Below are positions 18,964 to 27,591 of a stretch of DNA of 64,000 nt, piece by piece. The DNA comes from Methanosarcina barkeri str. Wiesmoor (GTDB taxonomy: Archaea; Halobacteriota; Methanosarcinia; Methanosarcinales; Methanosarcinaceae). Position 1 is the first letter of the stretch. The number at the start of each line of letters is the position of its first letter. The notes under the pieces were generated by a model that saw nothing but the letters and a program-made list of their open reading frames with translations, searched no databases and was not told the origin of the DNA. The position numbers and the translations under genes are program-made. The stretch lies in assembly GCF_000969985.1 (NCBI RefSeq), contig NZ_CP009526.1, positions 310,001 through 374,000 of the forward strand. Reading direction: 5' to 3'.

Positions 18964-20031
18964 TTAGCATTCGTCAAGCATGAAAGCTCTGGGCCTTATG
19001 ATCTTTTTCTTCTCGTACTGGTCAAAGCAGTGAGCTATCCAGCCTGAGACCCTGCCGATTGCGAAGATTGATGTTGCAAGTTGAGGGGGAATATCCATAT
19101 ATTTGTAAATGACTCCAGAATAGAAATCAACATTAGGATAGATTGGCTTTCCTTTCTTTTCTACAAGTTCACGGATAACAGTGTTTTCTACTACCTCGGC
19201 AATGTTGTACCAGTGCATATCTCCTTTTGCTTCTGCGAGTTGTTTAGCAAGCTGCTTGAATATCATGCCTCTAGGATCGTAAGTTTTGTAAACTCTATGT
19301 CCAAAGCCCATAATTTTTTCTTTTTTACTCAGCTTATCAAGGACATAATTCTCCGCATTTTCTGGGCAAGCAATCTCTTCGATCATGGCTGTGACTTCTG
19401 CCCTTGCCCCTCCATGTAGAGGGCCTTTAAGGGTGCAGAGTCCGGAAACAACAGCAGAATAGAGATCTGAAAGAGTAGAGGCGGTAACTCTTGAAGAAAA
19501 AGTAGAGGCATTTAGTTCATGTTCGGCGCTGAGGATGAAGTCTTTTTCCATGACCTCAGCCTCCAACTGAGTTGGTTTGTTTCCTCTTAACATATACAGG
19601 AAGTTAGCTCCGTGTGATAGGGATGGATCCGGAGGTACAGGTTCTTTTCCGTTTGCGATTCTATAATACGCAGCAACTATGGTTGGTATCTTGGCAATTA
19701 ACCTTGTGGCCTTTCTCATGTTTCCTTCAGGAGAGCTGTCGTTGATGTCCGGATCGAATTGTGATATAAAAGAAACAATTGTACGCAGCGCTTCTATAGA
19801 GTCAATGTTGAAATTGCACATATGGATAACATCTATCACCTCCCTGTTGACTTCACGCTCCCCATGCAAGCAGGCTGAATACTCGGCAAGTTCCTGATCT
19901 CCGGGGAGATCTCCGAGGATAAGCAGATAGGAAACGGCATCATAGGGAAGATCAACCAGCTGGTTAATGTCTATCTCCCTGTATTTCAGAATGCCCTCCA
20001 ACCCATCGATGAAACAGATATTTTTACTCAT
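18964..20031 (-). CDS. gltA: Citrate synthase
   Basis: The enzyme condenses oxaloacetate with acetyl-CoA to citrate. Key regions are AEHELNASTFSSR (catalytic His), GPLHGGA (second His), MGFGHRVYKTYDPR (oxaloacetate/CoA contacts) and YPNVDFYSG (catalytic Asp). The 355-aa length fits the short archaeal/Gram-positive form. I choose the ATG at 20031 because gaggt lies just upstream; a GTG four codons earlier is the alternative. A TATA box (tatataa) at about 20096-20102 and a 7-bp hairpin (20055-20061 with 20086-20092) lie in the leader. With aconitase next door it starts the oxidative branch to 2-oxoglutarate, which methanogens of this genus use for glutamate synthesis. Confidence 0.93.
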   Translation of the reverse strand: MSKNICFIDGLEGILKYREIDINQLVDLPYDAVSYLLILGDLPGDQELAEYSACLHGEREVNREVIDVIHMCNFNIDSIEALRTIVSFISQFDPDINDSSPEGNMRKATRLIAKIPTIVAAYYRIANGKEPVPPDPSLSHGANFLYMLRGNKPTQLEAEVMEKDFILSAEHELNASTFSSRVTASTLSDLYSAVVSGLCTLKGPLHGGARAEVTAMIEEIACPENAENYVLDKLSKKEKIMGFGHRVYKTYDPRGMIFKQLAKQLAEAKGDMHWYNIAEVVENTVIRELVEKKGKPIYPNVDFYSGVIYKYMDIPPQLATSIFAIGRVSGWIAHCFDQYEKKKIIRPRAFMLDEC

Positions 20032-20043
20032 TTTATACCTCAC

Positions 20044-20376
20044 AGTTATGCCAAGAGGATTTTCAAAAAACTTTGAAGTTTGGGGAATCCTCTAATTATA
20101 TACGGAAAATTTAACACGAAGGGTCTTACAAGACCCAAAAATAGGGTGACAATGCATTCCTATTATCGTCGAATAAGTATATTAAATTTGTTGAAATTAT
20201 ATCTCAGGGTTCTTATAATAATTTTTTTGACATTAAGGATCTAAGGCCTTAAACCTCTCGATTATATTAAAAATGAAATGTGCTCTTTTCAGAATAAAGT
20301 TTTCCTTAAAATATCTGTAAGAATTAAAATAACTCTTTTATAACTCTCTTTCCGACCCAAGAAAAGAAAAGGTTGC
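20044..20376. promoter_or_regulatory. Citrate synthase promoter region
   Basis: Contains the TATA-like box at about 20096-20102 (minus strand), an overlapping 7-bp hairpin at 20055-20092 and a perfect small palindrome gggtcttacaagaccc at 20121-20136 about 20 bases upstream of the TATA box, a position suited to a regulator. No gene is seen. Confidence 0.45.
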
Positions 20377-20407
20377 AAAAAAGCAGGAAGTTTTAGGTAA
20401 ATCCTGC
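20377..20407 (-). terminator. Intrinsic-type terminator behind aconitase
   Basis: On the minus strand a gcagga/tcctgc stem (20402-20407 with 20383-20388) is followed directly by six T residues (20377-20382). It lies 50 bases after the aconitase stop, so citrate synthase is probably transcribed from its own promoter. Confidence 0.65.
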
Positions 20408-20456
20408 AAAACCTTTTCAAAAAGATTCTTTGTCTAATTCAAATACTACTACCCTA

Positions 20457-23261
20457 TTAATTTTTCTTCACGGAATCCCGCAGGAACTTATGCAAAATTC
20501 CACCGTTCAGGTAATACTCGACTTCTACAGCCGAATCCAGCCTCAAAGTTACCTGGAACTGAACTTCATTACCATCTTCGTCTTTTGCCCTTACAGTAAG
20601 TTCTCCTTGTGGTTCCATGTATTCAATGCCCAGAATATCATAACTTTCCTTTCCTGTAAGGCCCAGAGTATCGGCATTCTCGCCTTCTTTAAACTGCAAT
20701 GGAAGAACTCCCATGCCGACAAGGTTACTTCTGTGAATACGCTCGAAAGACTCGGCAATAACTGCTTTAACTCCGAGCAGGAACGTACCTTTAGCTGCCC
20801 AGTCCCTGGAACTGCCTGTTCCGTATTCCTTTCCTGCGATAACGATCAGAGGAGTATCATTTTCCGCATAAAGCATGGCTGCGTCATAAATAGGGATTCC
20901 TTCACAGGGTTCCTCGGGGAAGTCTTCTTTCCGGGAATGGTATACGGTCCATCCTCCTTCCCTGCCCACGAGCCTGTTCCTGAGCCGAATATTCCCAAAG
21001 GTCCCACGCATCATTACCTCGTGGTTACCCCTCCTGGACCCATAAGAATTGAAATCTTCAGGGCTCACACCCCAGGAAATCAGGTACCTGCCCGCAGGAC
21101 TGTCTGAAGGAATGGCACCCGCAGGGGAAATATGGTCCGTGGTAATGCTGTCCCCGAAAAGGGCCAGAACTCTTGCATTCTTTATATCCGCAGGCGAAGG
21201 TGGAGCAGGTGGGAAGTCCATGAAGTATGGAGGTTCCTGAATATATGTAGACATAGAGTTCCAATCATAGAGAGTACCTGTTGGAGCTTCCAGCTCTTTC
21301 CAGCGTTTGGAGCCCTCTAAAGCACCTGAATATTCTTTTTCGAACATTGAAGGTTTGATGCTGTTCTTTTCAGCGGCCCTTATTTCCTTTTCTGCAGGCC
21401 AGATATCTTTGAGGTAAACAGGGCGCCCGTTTGGATCATAAGCAAGAGGATCGGTTTCGAGGTTGATATTCACGGTACCTGCGATTGCATAGGCCACAAC
21501 AAGAGGTGGAGAAGCAAGGTAGTTTGCCCTGACAAGAGGATTAATCCGTCCTTCGAAGTTACGGTTTCCGCTGAGTACGGCTGCGACAGTAAGGTCATTT
21601 TCCTTAATTTCTTTTGAAACCTTTTCAGGTAAAGGTCCACTGTTTCCTATACAGGTTGTACAACCGTAACCAACCTGGTGGAAACCAAGGGCTTCGAGAT
21701 AGGGCAAAAGGCCTGCAGCTTTCAGATATTCCGTAGCTACTCTAGAACCTGGGGAAAGGCTTGTTTTTACAAAAGGTTTGACGTGCAGGCCCTTTTCTAC
21801 AGCCCTTTTGGCGAGCAGCCCGGCTCCTATTAAAACTGAAGGGTTTGAGGTATTGGTACAGGAAGTAATTGCTGCAATCACTACGGAACCATGTGTTACC
21901 CTGAAAGATTTTTCCGAAGATTCCTTTATTTCCTCTTCTGCACCAGGAGTTTCAGGTTCCTCAAAAGGCGTTCCTCCGTCTTCTATCCAGCGCTGGTAAG
22001 CAGGATCCTGGGAAAGTTCAAGCCCTGATTCTTTCTTTCGGATAAAGGTCTGCTTCATAATTTCATGGTAATTTTCAGGTACCTCACTCAAGAAAAGCTG
22101 GTCCTGAGGACGCTTTGGGCCTGCAAGACAGGGTTTTACCGTGCTCATATCAAGTTCCAGGGTAGTGCTGAAAACAGGGTCCGGATCATGAGTTGAATAA
22201 AAAAGGCCCTGAGCTTCCATATACTTTTTCACAAGATCAACCTGCTCTTTGCTCCTGCCAGTTCTTCGCAGGTAGTCAAGTGTCTCAGCATCAGGCGGAA
22301 AAATTCCAAGGGTTGCACCATACTCAGGAGCCATGTTTGAGATCGTTGCCCTGTCCGGAAGACTCAGTGAATTTAACCCGGGACCGTAAAATTCCACGAA
22401 TTTGCCGACAACTCCCTCTTTTCTAAGCATCTTCGTAATTGTCAGGACAAGATCGGTGGCAGTAACTCCAGGGGCAGGTTTTCCGTAAAGTTTGAAGCCC
22501 ACTACCTGAGGCACAGGCATATAATAAGGCTGCCCGAGCATTACGGCTTCGGCTTCTATGCCTCCTACTCCCCAGCCGAGTACTCCAATTCCGTTAATCA
22601 TTGTAGTATGGGAGTCTGTCCCTACAAGAGTATCAGGAAATGCAAATAACTCCCCATCTTTCTCTTTAAGATGCACAAGCGGGGCCAGATACTCAAGGTT
22701 CACCTGATGGATAATGCCCCTTCCTGGAGGCACAACTCTAAAATTGTCAAAGGCTTTCTGGGCCCAGCGCAGGACAGAATAGCGTTCCGTGTTGCGTTCA
22801 AACTCCTTTTTCTCGTTTTCCTCGAGAGCGTATGCCGTGCCATAAGAATCCACCTGGACCGAGTGGTCAATAACAAGATCGGCAGGGATAACAGGATTTA
22901 TTTTTGCGGGATCGCCTCCAAGGCGCTGCATTGCCGAGCGGAGGGCTGCCAGGTCTACTACAGCCGGAACGCCTGTAAAGTCCTGCATGATCACCCTTGA
23001 TGGAATGAACGGAATATCCCTGTCACTTATATTTTCCGGGCTCCAGCGAGCAAGAGCCTCCACATCCTCAGCAGTTATTATATGCTTTTCAGTATCTGCA
23101 TGCCTGAGCAGAGATTCCAGCAGGATCCTTATGGAGTAAGGAAGCAGGGAAATTCCCTCATAGCCCTTTTCTTCCAGTTTACCCAGACTGTAAATCGTAG
23201 CTTTTCCGGCAGCTGTTTCAATTGTGTCTCTGACCCCAAATGGGTCCGGACCTTCTCTCAT
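20457..23261 (-). CDS. acnA: Aconitate hydratase (AcnA type)
   Basis: The 934-aa monofunctional aconitase converts citrate to isocitrate. It has all four domains and the three cluster cysteines: one in AAITSCTNTSNPSVLIG and two in VGYGCTTCIGNSG. The swivel domain shows EYGTGSSRDWAAKG with the substrate-binding serine/arginine. The N-terminal VVPPGRGIIHQVNLEYL and LVGTDSHTTMINGIGVLGWG are typical of the AcnA/IRP1 branch. The start at 23261 has GGAGGT upstream. A TATA-like stretch (ctataatatcac) at about 23302-23312 and 17-bp iterated repeats just upstream (23325-23400) suggest specific control. It precedes citrate synthase on the same strand. A bacterial origin by transfer is usual for this branch in archaea. 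Confidence 0.94.
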   Translation of the reverse strand: MREGPDPFGVRDTIETAAGKATIYSLGKLEEKGYEGISLLPYSIRILLESLLRHADTEKHIITAEDVEALARWSPENISDRDIPFIPSRVIMQDFTGVPAVVDLAALRSAMQRLGGDPAKINPVIPADLVIDHSVQVDSYGTAYALEENEKKEFERNTERYSVLRWAQKAFDNFRVVPPGRGIIHQVNLEYLAPLVHLKEKDGELFAFPDTLVGTDSHTTMINGIGVLGWGVGGIEAEAVMLGQPYYMPVPQVVGFKLYGKPAPGVTATDLVLTITKMLRKEGVVGKFVEFYGPGLNSLSLPDRATISNMAPEYGATLGIFPPDAETLDYLRRTGRSKEQVDLVKKYMEAQGLFYSTHDPDPVFSTTLELDMSTVKPCLAGPKRPQDQLFLSEVPENYHEIMKQTFIRKKESGLELSQDPAYQRWIEDGGTPFEEPETPGAEEEIKESSEKSFRVTHGSVVIAAITSCTNTSNPSVLIGAGLLAKRAVEKGLHVKPFVKTSLSPGSRVATEYLKAAGLLPYLEALGFHQVGYGCTTCIGNSGPLPEKVSKEIKENDLTVAAVLSGNRNFEGRINPLVRANYLASPPLVVAYAIAGTVNINLETDPLAYDPNGRPVYLKDIWPAEKEIRAAEKNSIKPSMFEKEYSGALEGSKRWKELEAPTGTLYDWNSMSTYIQEPPYFMDFPPAPPSPADIKNARVLALFGDSITTDHISPAGAIPSDSPAGRYLISWGVSPEDFNSYGSRRGNHEVMMRGTFGNIRLRNRLVGREGGWTVYHSRKEDFPEEPCEGIPIYDAAMLYAENDTPLIVIAGKEYGTGSSRDWAAKGTFLLGVKAVIAESFERIHRSNLVGMGVLPLQFKEGENADTLGLTGKESYDILGIEYMEPQGELTVRAKDEDGNEVQFQVTLRLDSAVEVEYYLNGGILHKFLRDSVKKN

Positions 23262-23324
23262 ATATTTCTTACCTCCAGCAGAAATATGAAACTAAAATTG
23301 TGATATTATAGATTTTCTCTTTAC

Positions 23325-23400
23325 TGTGTCACTTTCTGTATTGTGTCATTTTTTGTATCGTGTCACTTTCTGTATCGTGTGAATCTCTTTATCGTGTTAA
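23325..23400. promoter_or_regulatory. Array of 17-bp direct repeats upstream of the aconitase TATA box
   Basis: Four consecutive 17-bp units start at 23325, 23342, 23359 and 23376, with a partial fifth at 23393. The consensus is (t/c)gtgtcactttctgtat. The first three differ at one to three positions; the fourth is more diverged. The array ends about 15 bases upstream of the TATA-like box of acnA, the expected place for an activator or repressor array. Confidence 0.7.
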
Positions 23401-23877
23401 AGTCCCATCTTATCTTCAGACTATTTTATTCCTTCGGGTTTACTATTCCCTTTTTACATACAAAAGTTTGCTCCCATTGAAGTGTTGCCCTCTACTTTTT
23501 TCCGGAGTCTCCGAAAATTGCGCTCTAACTTAATTATATATTAACCCGTATAATAATTACTGATTTTTTACTTTAGCTTTAGATATACTGGTTCTTTAAT
23601 TTGTGTTTTTTAGAGATTACAACAATGCAGGCAAAAAAGAAAGGTAAGAATAATTTAAAAATGATTAAACGATTAATATATTTTGGAAGTTTCAACGCTC
23701 TAGAGCAGTTTGAAACTACTATATTTTCAGAAATAGAGTTTATCCCAAAAACAAGTTCCCTCTTAAATCAACAAAAATTTCAAAATTATATTCCATTACA
23801 AGAAATTCAAGAGACCGTTTAAAGTTCGAGATTCAAGGAACCAATTTTGAGTTTTAGGATTAAGGTCATATATTTAT

Positions 23878-23989
23878 GACTTACGCAGTTGAGGAACAAA
23901 ATCAATCATGGCAAAGACTGTGGGTTGAAATCATGTTTTAGACAGTTAACGGTCTGATGCTATTGATTTTTAGTTCAATTGCGTAAGTC
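23878..23989. mobile_element. MITE-like 112-bp element with 15-bp inverted ends
   Basis: The ends gacttacgcagttga (23878-23892) and tcaattgcgtaagtc (23975-23989) are inverted copies with one mismatch. There is no coding capacity. Diverged relatives lie at 26151-26265 (opposite orientation, sharing aatcaatagcat and cagaccgttaac) and about 637-715 (one half). This is the pattern of a non-autonomous element mobilised by a transposase located elsewhere. Confidence 0.65.
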
Positions 23990-24029
23990 CTAATATTATT
24001 CTCGCCAAAAAAGAATTATAAAATCCATT

Positions 24030-24105
24030 TTTAACCCTAAGGCGTGAAGTCCCCTTCCTCGCCAGCTTCCGGTGAGAATCGGAAGCTGGCAGGTGGGGGA
24101 TGAAA
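24030..24105. mobile_element. Structured relic resembling an IS200/IS605 end
   Basis: A perfect 11-bp stem gccagcttccg/cggaagctggc (24061-24071 with 24080-24090) is enclosed by an outer tcccc..cct/agg..gggga pairing. The lead-in ctaaggcgtgaagtcccc and exit gtgggggatgaaagc resemble the right-end hairpins of IS605-family elements, where the TnpB guide RNA scaffold is encoded. No tnpA or tnpB remains. Confidence 0.4.
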
Positions 24106-24190
24106 GCATTCAACTTCCTTGCCGGCTCTTATTATTGATTCTGCTAAATTACTTGTGTTATAACAGTGTCTACTTTCTCACTTAGAACCC

Positions 24191-24331
24191 ATCCGAAAAG
24201 TCAGTAATGCATGTTGAAAAAGTCAGTAATGCATGTTGAAAAGTTACACTAAGTCTATGAAATCCGAGTGTCTAGTCCAGTTTTGCATATTGCGTATTTT
24301 AAAAGTTATACTAGGTAACAACTTTTCGGAT
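24191..24331. mobile_element. Short element with 11-bp inverted ends
   Basis: The ends atccgaaaagt (24191-24201) and acttttcggat (24321-24331) are perfect inverted copies 119 bases apart. The same end sequence recurs alone at 47038-47050, also directly beside the 3' end of a minus-strand gene. No frame inside. Confidence 0.5.
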
Positions 24332-24337
24332 AGGCTT

Positions 24338-25093
24338 TTATTCCGTCAAACCGAACTGTTTCCATGCCTCCTCAATATGCATGGTGCGCATTCCCAACTT
24401 TTTTGCAGGCACGAGATCGTTTTCGTTAGAGTCCCCTATTGATATAACACACTTGGGTTCGAATTCAAACCCCATCTTTTTAAGCGCAGTCATGAAAAGC
24501 CTAAGGTCAGGTTTTTTATATCCTATATCCGATGAGAAGATAACAAAGTCAAAATAATCGTGGAGCCCTAGAAACCTGAGTTCCAGTTCGGAAAAAACTC
24601 TTTGACCATTGGATATTATACATTTTGGGAGGTTTATACAGTGCTCAATAAGTTTTATGCTTTGAGGGAAAACCCGGAGTTTCCGTATGGAAGCTGCCCG
24701 AAAGACTCTTGAAGTTTCTACTCCCAAGCTATTTTCGTCAATTTTCCAGACTGAATTTTCCCTGCAAATCTCTGCAAAGATTTCCTCTACCTTTATCTCG
24801 GGATATTTTTCCCTGGAGCTTTCCATCTTCTGCCTGACCTTGAACATATATGTTTCCCACAGTTTTTCCGGCTTTATTTTTACTCCCTGATAGGCTAGCC
24901 ATTCGCTCAGTACTTGATATGTCTCCAAGCTATGTTCTTCGGTATGAATATCAATGAGGGTTTCATAGCAGTCAAAGATAACCCCTTTTATATGGCAGCT
25001 CTCAAATGCCTCTTCTCCCTTTGAAAGGGAATGGCTCAGAAATGTAACTTCACCTTTGCTTGCTTCAAGCTCTTGGTTCCCCATTATTCCCAT
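24338..25093 (-). CDS. HAD superfamily hydrolase, dehalogenase-like motif I
   Basis: The 251-aa protein carries HAD motif I as FDCYETL (nucleophile Asp near residue 40), motif II serine in CIISNGQR, motif III lysine in SDIGYKKPDLRLF and motif IV in ISIGDSNENDLVPA. The second aspartate of the phosphatase DxD is replaced by tyrosine, as in haloacid dehalogenases (DxYGT). The reaction is therefore uncertain: dehalogenase-like or phosphatase. An N-terminal extension of about 33 residues precedes the core; an ATG at 25084 is an alternative start. A paralog of similar sequence lies at 27592-28245 on the other strand. Confidence 0.82.
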   Translation of the reverse strand: MGIMGNQELEASKGEVTFLSHSLSKGEEAFESCHIKGVIFDCYETLIDIHTEEHSLETYQVLSEWLAYQGVKIKPEKLWETYMFKVRQKMESSREKYPEIKVEEIFAEICRENSVWKIDENSLGVETSRVFRAASIRKLRVFPQSIKLIEHCINLPKCIISNGQRVFSELELRFLGLHDYFDFVIFSSDIGYKKPDLRLFMTALKKMGFEFEPKCVISIGDSNENDLVPAKKLGMRTMHIEEAWKQFGLTE

Positions 25094-25481
25094 ACAACCT
25101 ATATGGTTTGTTTAGTAAGTGAAAGTCATTTCATAATTGTACTAAGATATCATATTCAGCAAATATAAAAACAAGAGAAATATAAATAAGAAATTGATAA
25201 TAATTAAAGGCAGATATTATTTGGTCAAATATTCTCATACATTTACTCAATAAATAGTGTTTTTCCGTGAGATTTCCCTATTTTCCAGATATAATTATAA
25301 AATGACTAATTATACTAATCATAACCCAAACTGCACACATACGCACCAGGTTCATAATCGTTGGTTTACCTCGTTAAGCACGTATTACAGGCAAGGGGTT
25401 TCTATCATTTGTAACTTAGTTAGTCTTATTCTGATAAAAGGAGTAGCGAGGAAACAAGCTTTTTGGAATTGTGGTGCTTGA
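25094..25481. other. AT-rich gene-less stretch
   Basis: Promoter region for the HAD gene on the minus strand, then sequence with scattered stops on both strands leading into the PhoU pseudogene. No structured element is recognised. Confidence 0.4.
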
Positions 25482-25985
25482 AGCCTGGGATACAAAAAAC
25501 CTTTAGTTGCAGATTATAATGTAGATCGTTTCTATTTTCTTTCTGTCCGCCAACTTAACGCCGCAGTTGAAGATATTAAGCTCTCTGAAACTATAGGAAT
25601 CCAACATCCACAAGAATGCCTGGAGTACAGACTGATTACGAAAATAATTGAGCGAATTGGAGCTCATGCAGTCAGAATAGCTGTAAATACTCAAAGACTG
25701 AATTCTGCAGTTAACCCTGATAATCCAATTTTCAAGATGGCTGAACTCTCCATTTACTTATTCAAGAGTTTGATTGATTCAATAGCATAAGAAGACTTGC
25801 AGACGATCAACAAAACTGTTAAGGAAGCCAAAAATGTTTCTCAGTTTGGAGTTTCTCTGGAGTCAGAGAACGTGGGAAATCCAGATAACGTTGAAATTAA
25901 TATGGTTCTGGAGAGTCTCCGGAGAATAGCCGAATATAGCGGCGATATCGCAGAGGCTTCAATCAATATGAATGTAAAGATCTAA
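25482..25985 (+). pseudogene. Decayed PhoU-domain phosphate regulator
   Basis: A single frame from 25482 to 25985 encodes two stretches with PhoU-like helices, separated by one in-frame TAA at 25788-25790. The first part reads YNVDRFYFLSVRQLNAAVED and IERIGAHAVRIAVNTQRL; the second has LESLRRIAEYSGDIAEASIN, a PhoU terminal helix. Upstream a TGA closes the frame and the N-terminus (usually an AbrB-like domain in archaeal PhoU fusions) is gone. The 62-aa downstream part starting at 25797 would be a fragment. I read this as the C-terminal half of a dead gene. Confidence 0.7.
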
Positions 25986-26595
25986 ATCTCAGGTGTTTTA
26001 TTTATAAAAGGGAAACGTAACCTTTAATTCGCAAAATTTCTTAATTTACTATTCTGTTTTCATTTACTATTCTGTTCTTTTTTCCGATTTATTGCTCCGA
26101 AACATCTCTTTTCTTTTCTAAGAGGGTAATTCCTGTAGCTTGTATTTGATGAACTTAAGAGGTTCAACTGAGAAATCAATAGCATTAACCATCAACTATC
26201 TAAAATATCAGACCGTTAACAATCCAGTGTGTGATTGAGTTTGTACTTCAATTGCGGGAATTCTTTATGATAAGGAATATTTACTTTAAAACTAATTAGT
26301 CTATTTTATTACTATATTGAATATATCCAAAAAATATATATTATTTCTATTCTATTTACGACTTAGGAGGTTTCCAGTACCTTCAACCAGATCTCTATGG
26401 GCTGTAGGCATCTCTTCCCCTGCAGCTCACAAATTTAATAAGGACAGTGACTGACGGAAATCCAACCCAGTAGCACATTTGGGAATACTGTGACTTTGCA
26501 GTATTGCCCGAATTAGGAAGGTTTCTACGGAGATCTAAAATCCTTTATTTAAGGTTCTATTCAGATAACTATCCATTTACCATGGAGATTTATTT
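25986..26595. other. Gene-less stretch with an inverted relative of the 112-bp MITE
   Basis: Bases about 26151-26265 match the 23878-23989 element in reverse orientation with many differences. Bases 26380-26560 are moderately GC-rich with no frame and no RNA family I recognise. Upstream of 26596 a ribosome site serves the small zinc-ribbon gene. Confidence 0.45.
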
Positions 26596-26736
26596 ATGAA
26601 AAGTCTAAAAATTTGTCCCGAATGCCATTCAATACTGAAGATGAGTCAAGGCAGCGATACTCAATACTGTCCTGTGTGTAAATACTGGACAAAGGTAGGT
26701 ACTGCAAGGCTTGATTCAATCATGATTTATGAATGA
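26596..26736 (+). CDS. Small zinc-ribbon protein (46 aa)
   Basis: The frame begins MKSLKICPECHSILKMSQGS and has a second cysteine pair YCPVCKYW, so it carries CxxC-x17-CxxC, a complete zinc-ribbon ligand set in a 46-residue protein. GGAG lies at 26584-26587, eight bases before the ATG. The sequence resembles rubredoxin-like or ribbon stubs that act as RNA- or protein-binding modules, but no partner is nearby. It stands alone between relics, so it may be an orphan small gene. Confidence 0.6.
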   Translation: MKSLKICPECHSILKMSQGSDTQYCPVCKYWTKVGTARLDSIMIYE

Positions 26737-27591
26737 GGGGTCTGCATGGAGGGAGCCAGTTCTTCTATGTTTTATAGCGCATGTAAAACAAACTCAAATG
26801 CAGGTTCATACTGATAAAATTATACTTCGCGGTAGATGTGAAAGAAACTATGAAAACATCAAGTTAGACCTTTAGTTTAAAAGTTTAATGATCATAGGTC
26901 AATTACTGAAAACTCAAGTAGAAAGACTGCTCTCAAATCCAGGCAAAAAAGTTGGATTTTCTTCTATTGTTAAACTTAGTCAACAATCTATGGACACAAT
27001 CAGTTTAATTTTACTCTTAAAATATGTCACATTGCCGTTCATTTAATTCTTTTTAAATTTTTCTCGCTTGGCTCAATTTTCGCGGAAAGCTCCAAACTTG
27101 GAACTTACATAAAGCAAAATCGATGACTAGTATTATGGCAATTTAATTATTGAGTATAGTTTTTGATTTATCCTCATTAATATATAGCGATTCAGAATTA
27201 ACATGTGACCAATAACTAAATTTTCTTGACACTAGCTTCTTGATGAGACTCACAAATCCATATAAAACCCAAGAAGTTCCCGAACCCCGATGAACATCTG
27301 AGAGATGAGCTCTGGCATATCTTCTATTTCATGACTGGACTTTTCTATTACTCCGGTTTCACTACACAATGAAACCAATAAGACAAATTAAATCCCTACT
27401 ATTCTTACTTTTTAGGTTGCGAATTAATGATAGACTACTATATAGAAATAAAAAACTATATATTGATAATTGTTCATAATAGACGTATACCCAAAATATC
27501 TATATGCTTGAAGGGTATTATTGTGATTGATCAAATATGATATAGAAAACCCAAAATTCATAATAAAGTATAAAATAAAAGGAGAAAACCT
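26737..27591. other. AT-rich gene-less stretch upstream of the second HAD gene
   Basis: A possible 22-aa frame directly follows the zinc ribbon (from 26747) but cannot be supported. The rest, 26850-27590, shows no frame of interest; a promoter and the ribosome site AAGGAG at about 27580-27586 serve the HAD gene. Confidence 0.4.

Larger units (their letters stand above)
23401..24337. other. Gene-poor stretch with several mobile-element relics
   Basis: A possible 65-aa lysine-rich frame starts at 23625 with only a weak ribosome site and is not accepted as a gene. The stretch holds the 112-bp inverted-repeat element (23878-23989), an IS605-like hairpin (24030-24105), a 21-bp direct repeat (aaaagtcagtaatgcatgttg twice, near 24195-24240) and an element with atccgaaaagt ends (24191-24331). 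Confidence 0.5.

Noticed and set aside
23601-23822. Lysine-rich frame, 65-73 aa
   Set aside because: Only a weak ribosome site and no recognisable domain; lies among mobile relics.
26747-26815. 22-aa frame after the zinc ribbon
   Set aside because: Ribosome site GAGGGG is present but the peptide is very short, unrepeated and without features.
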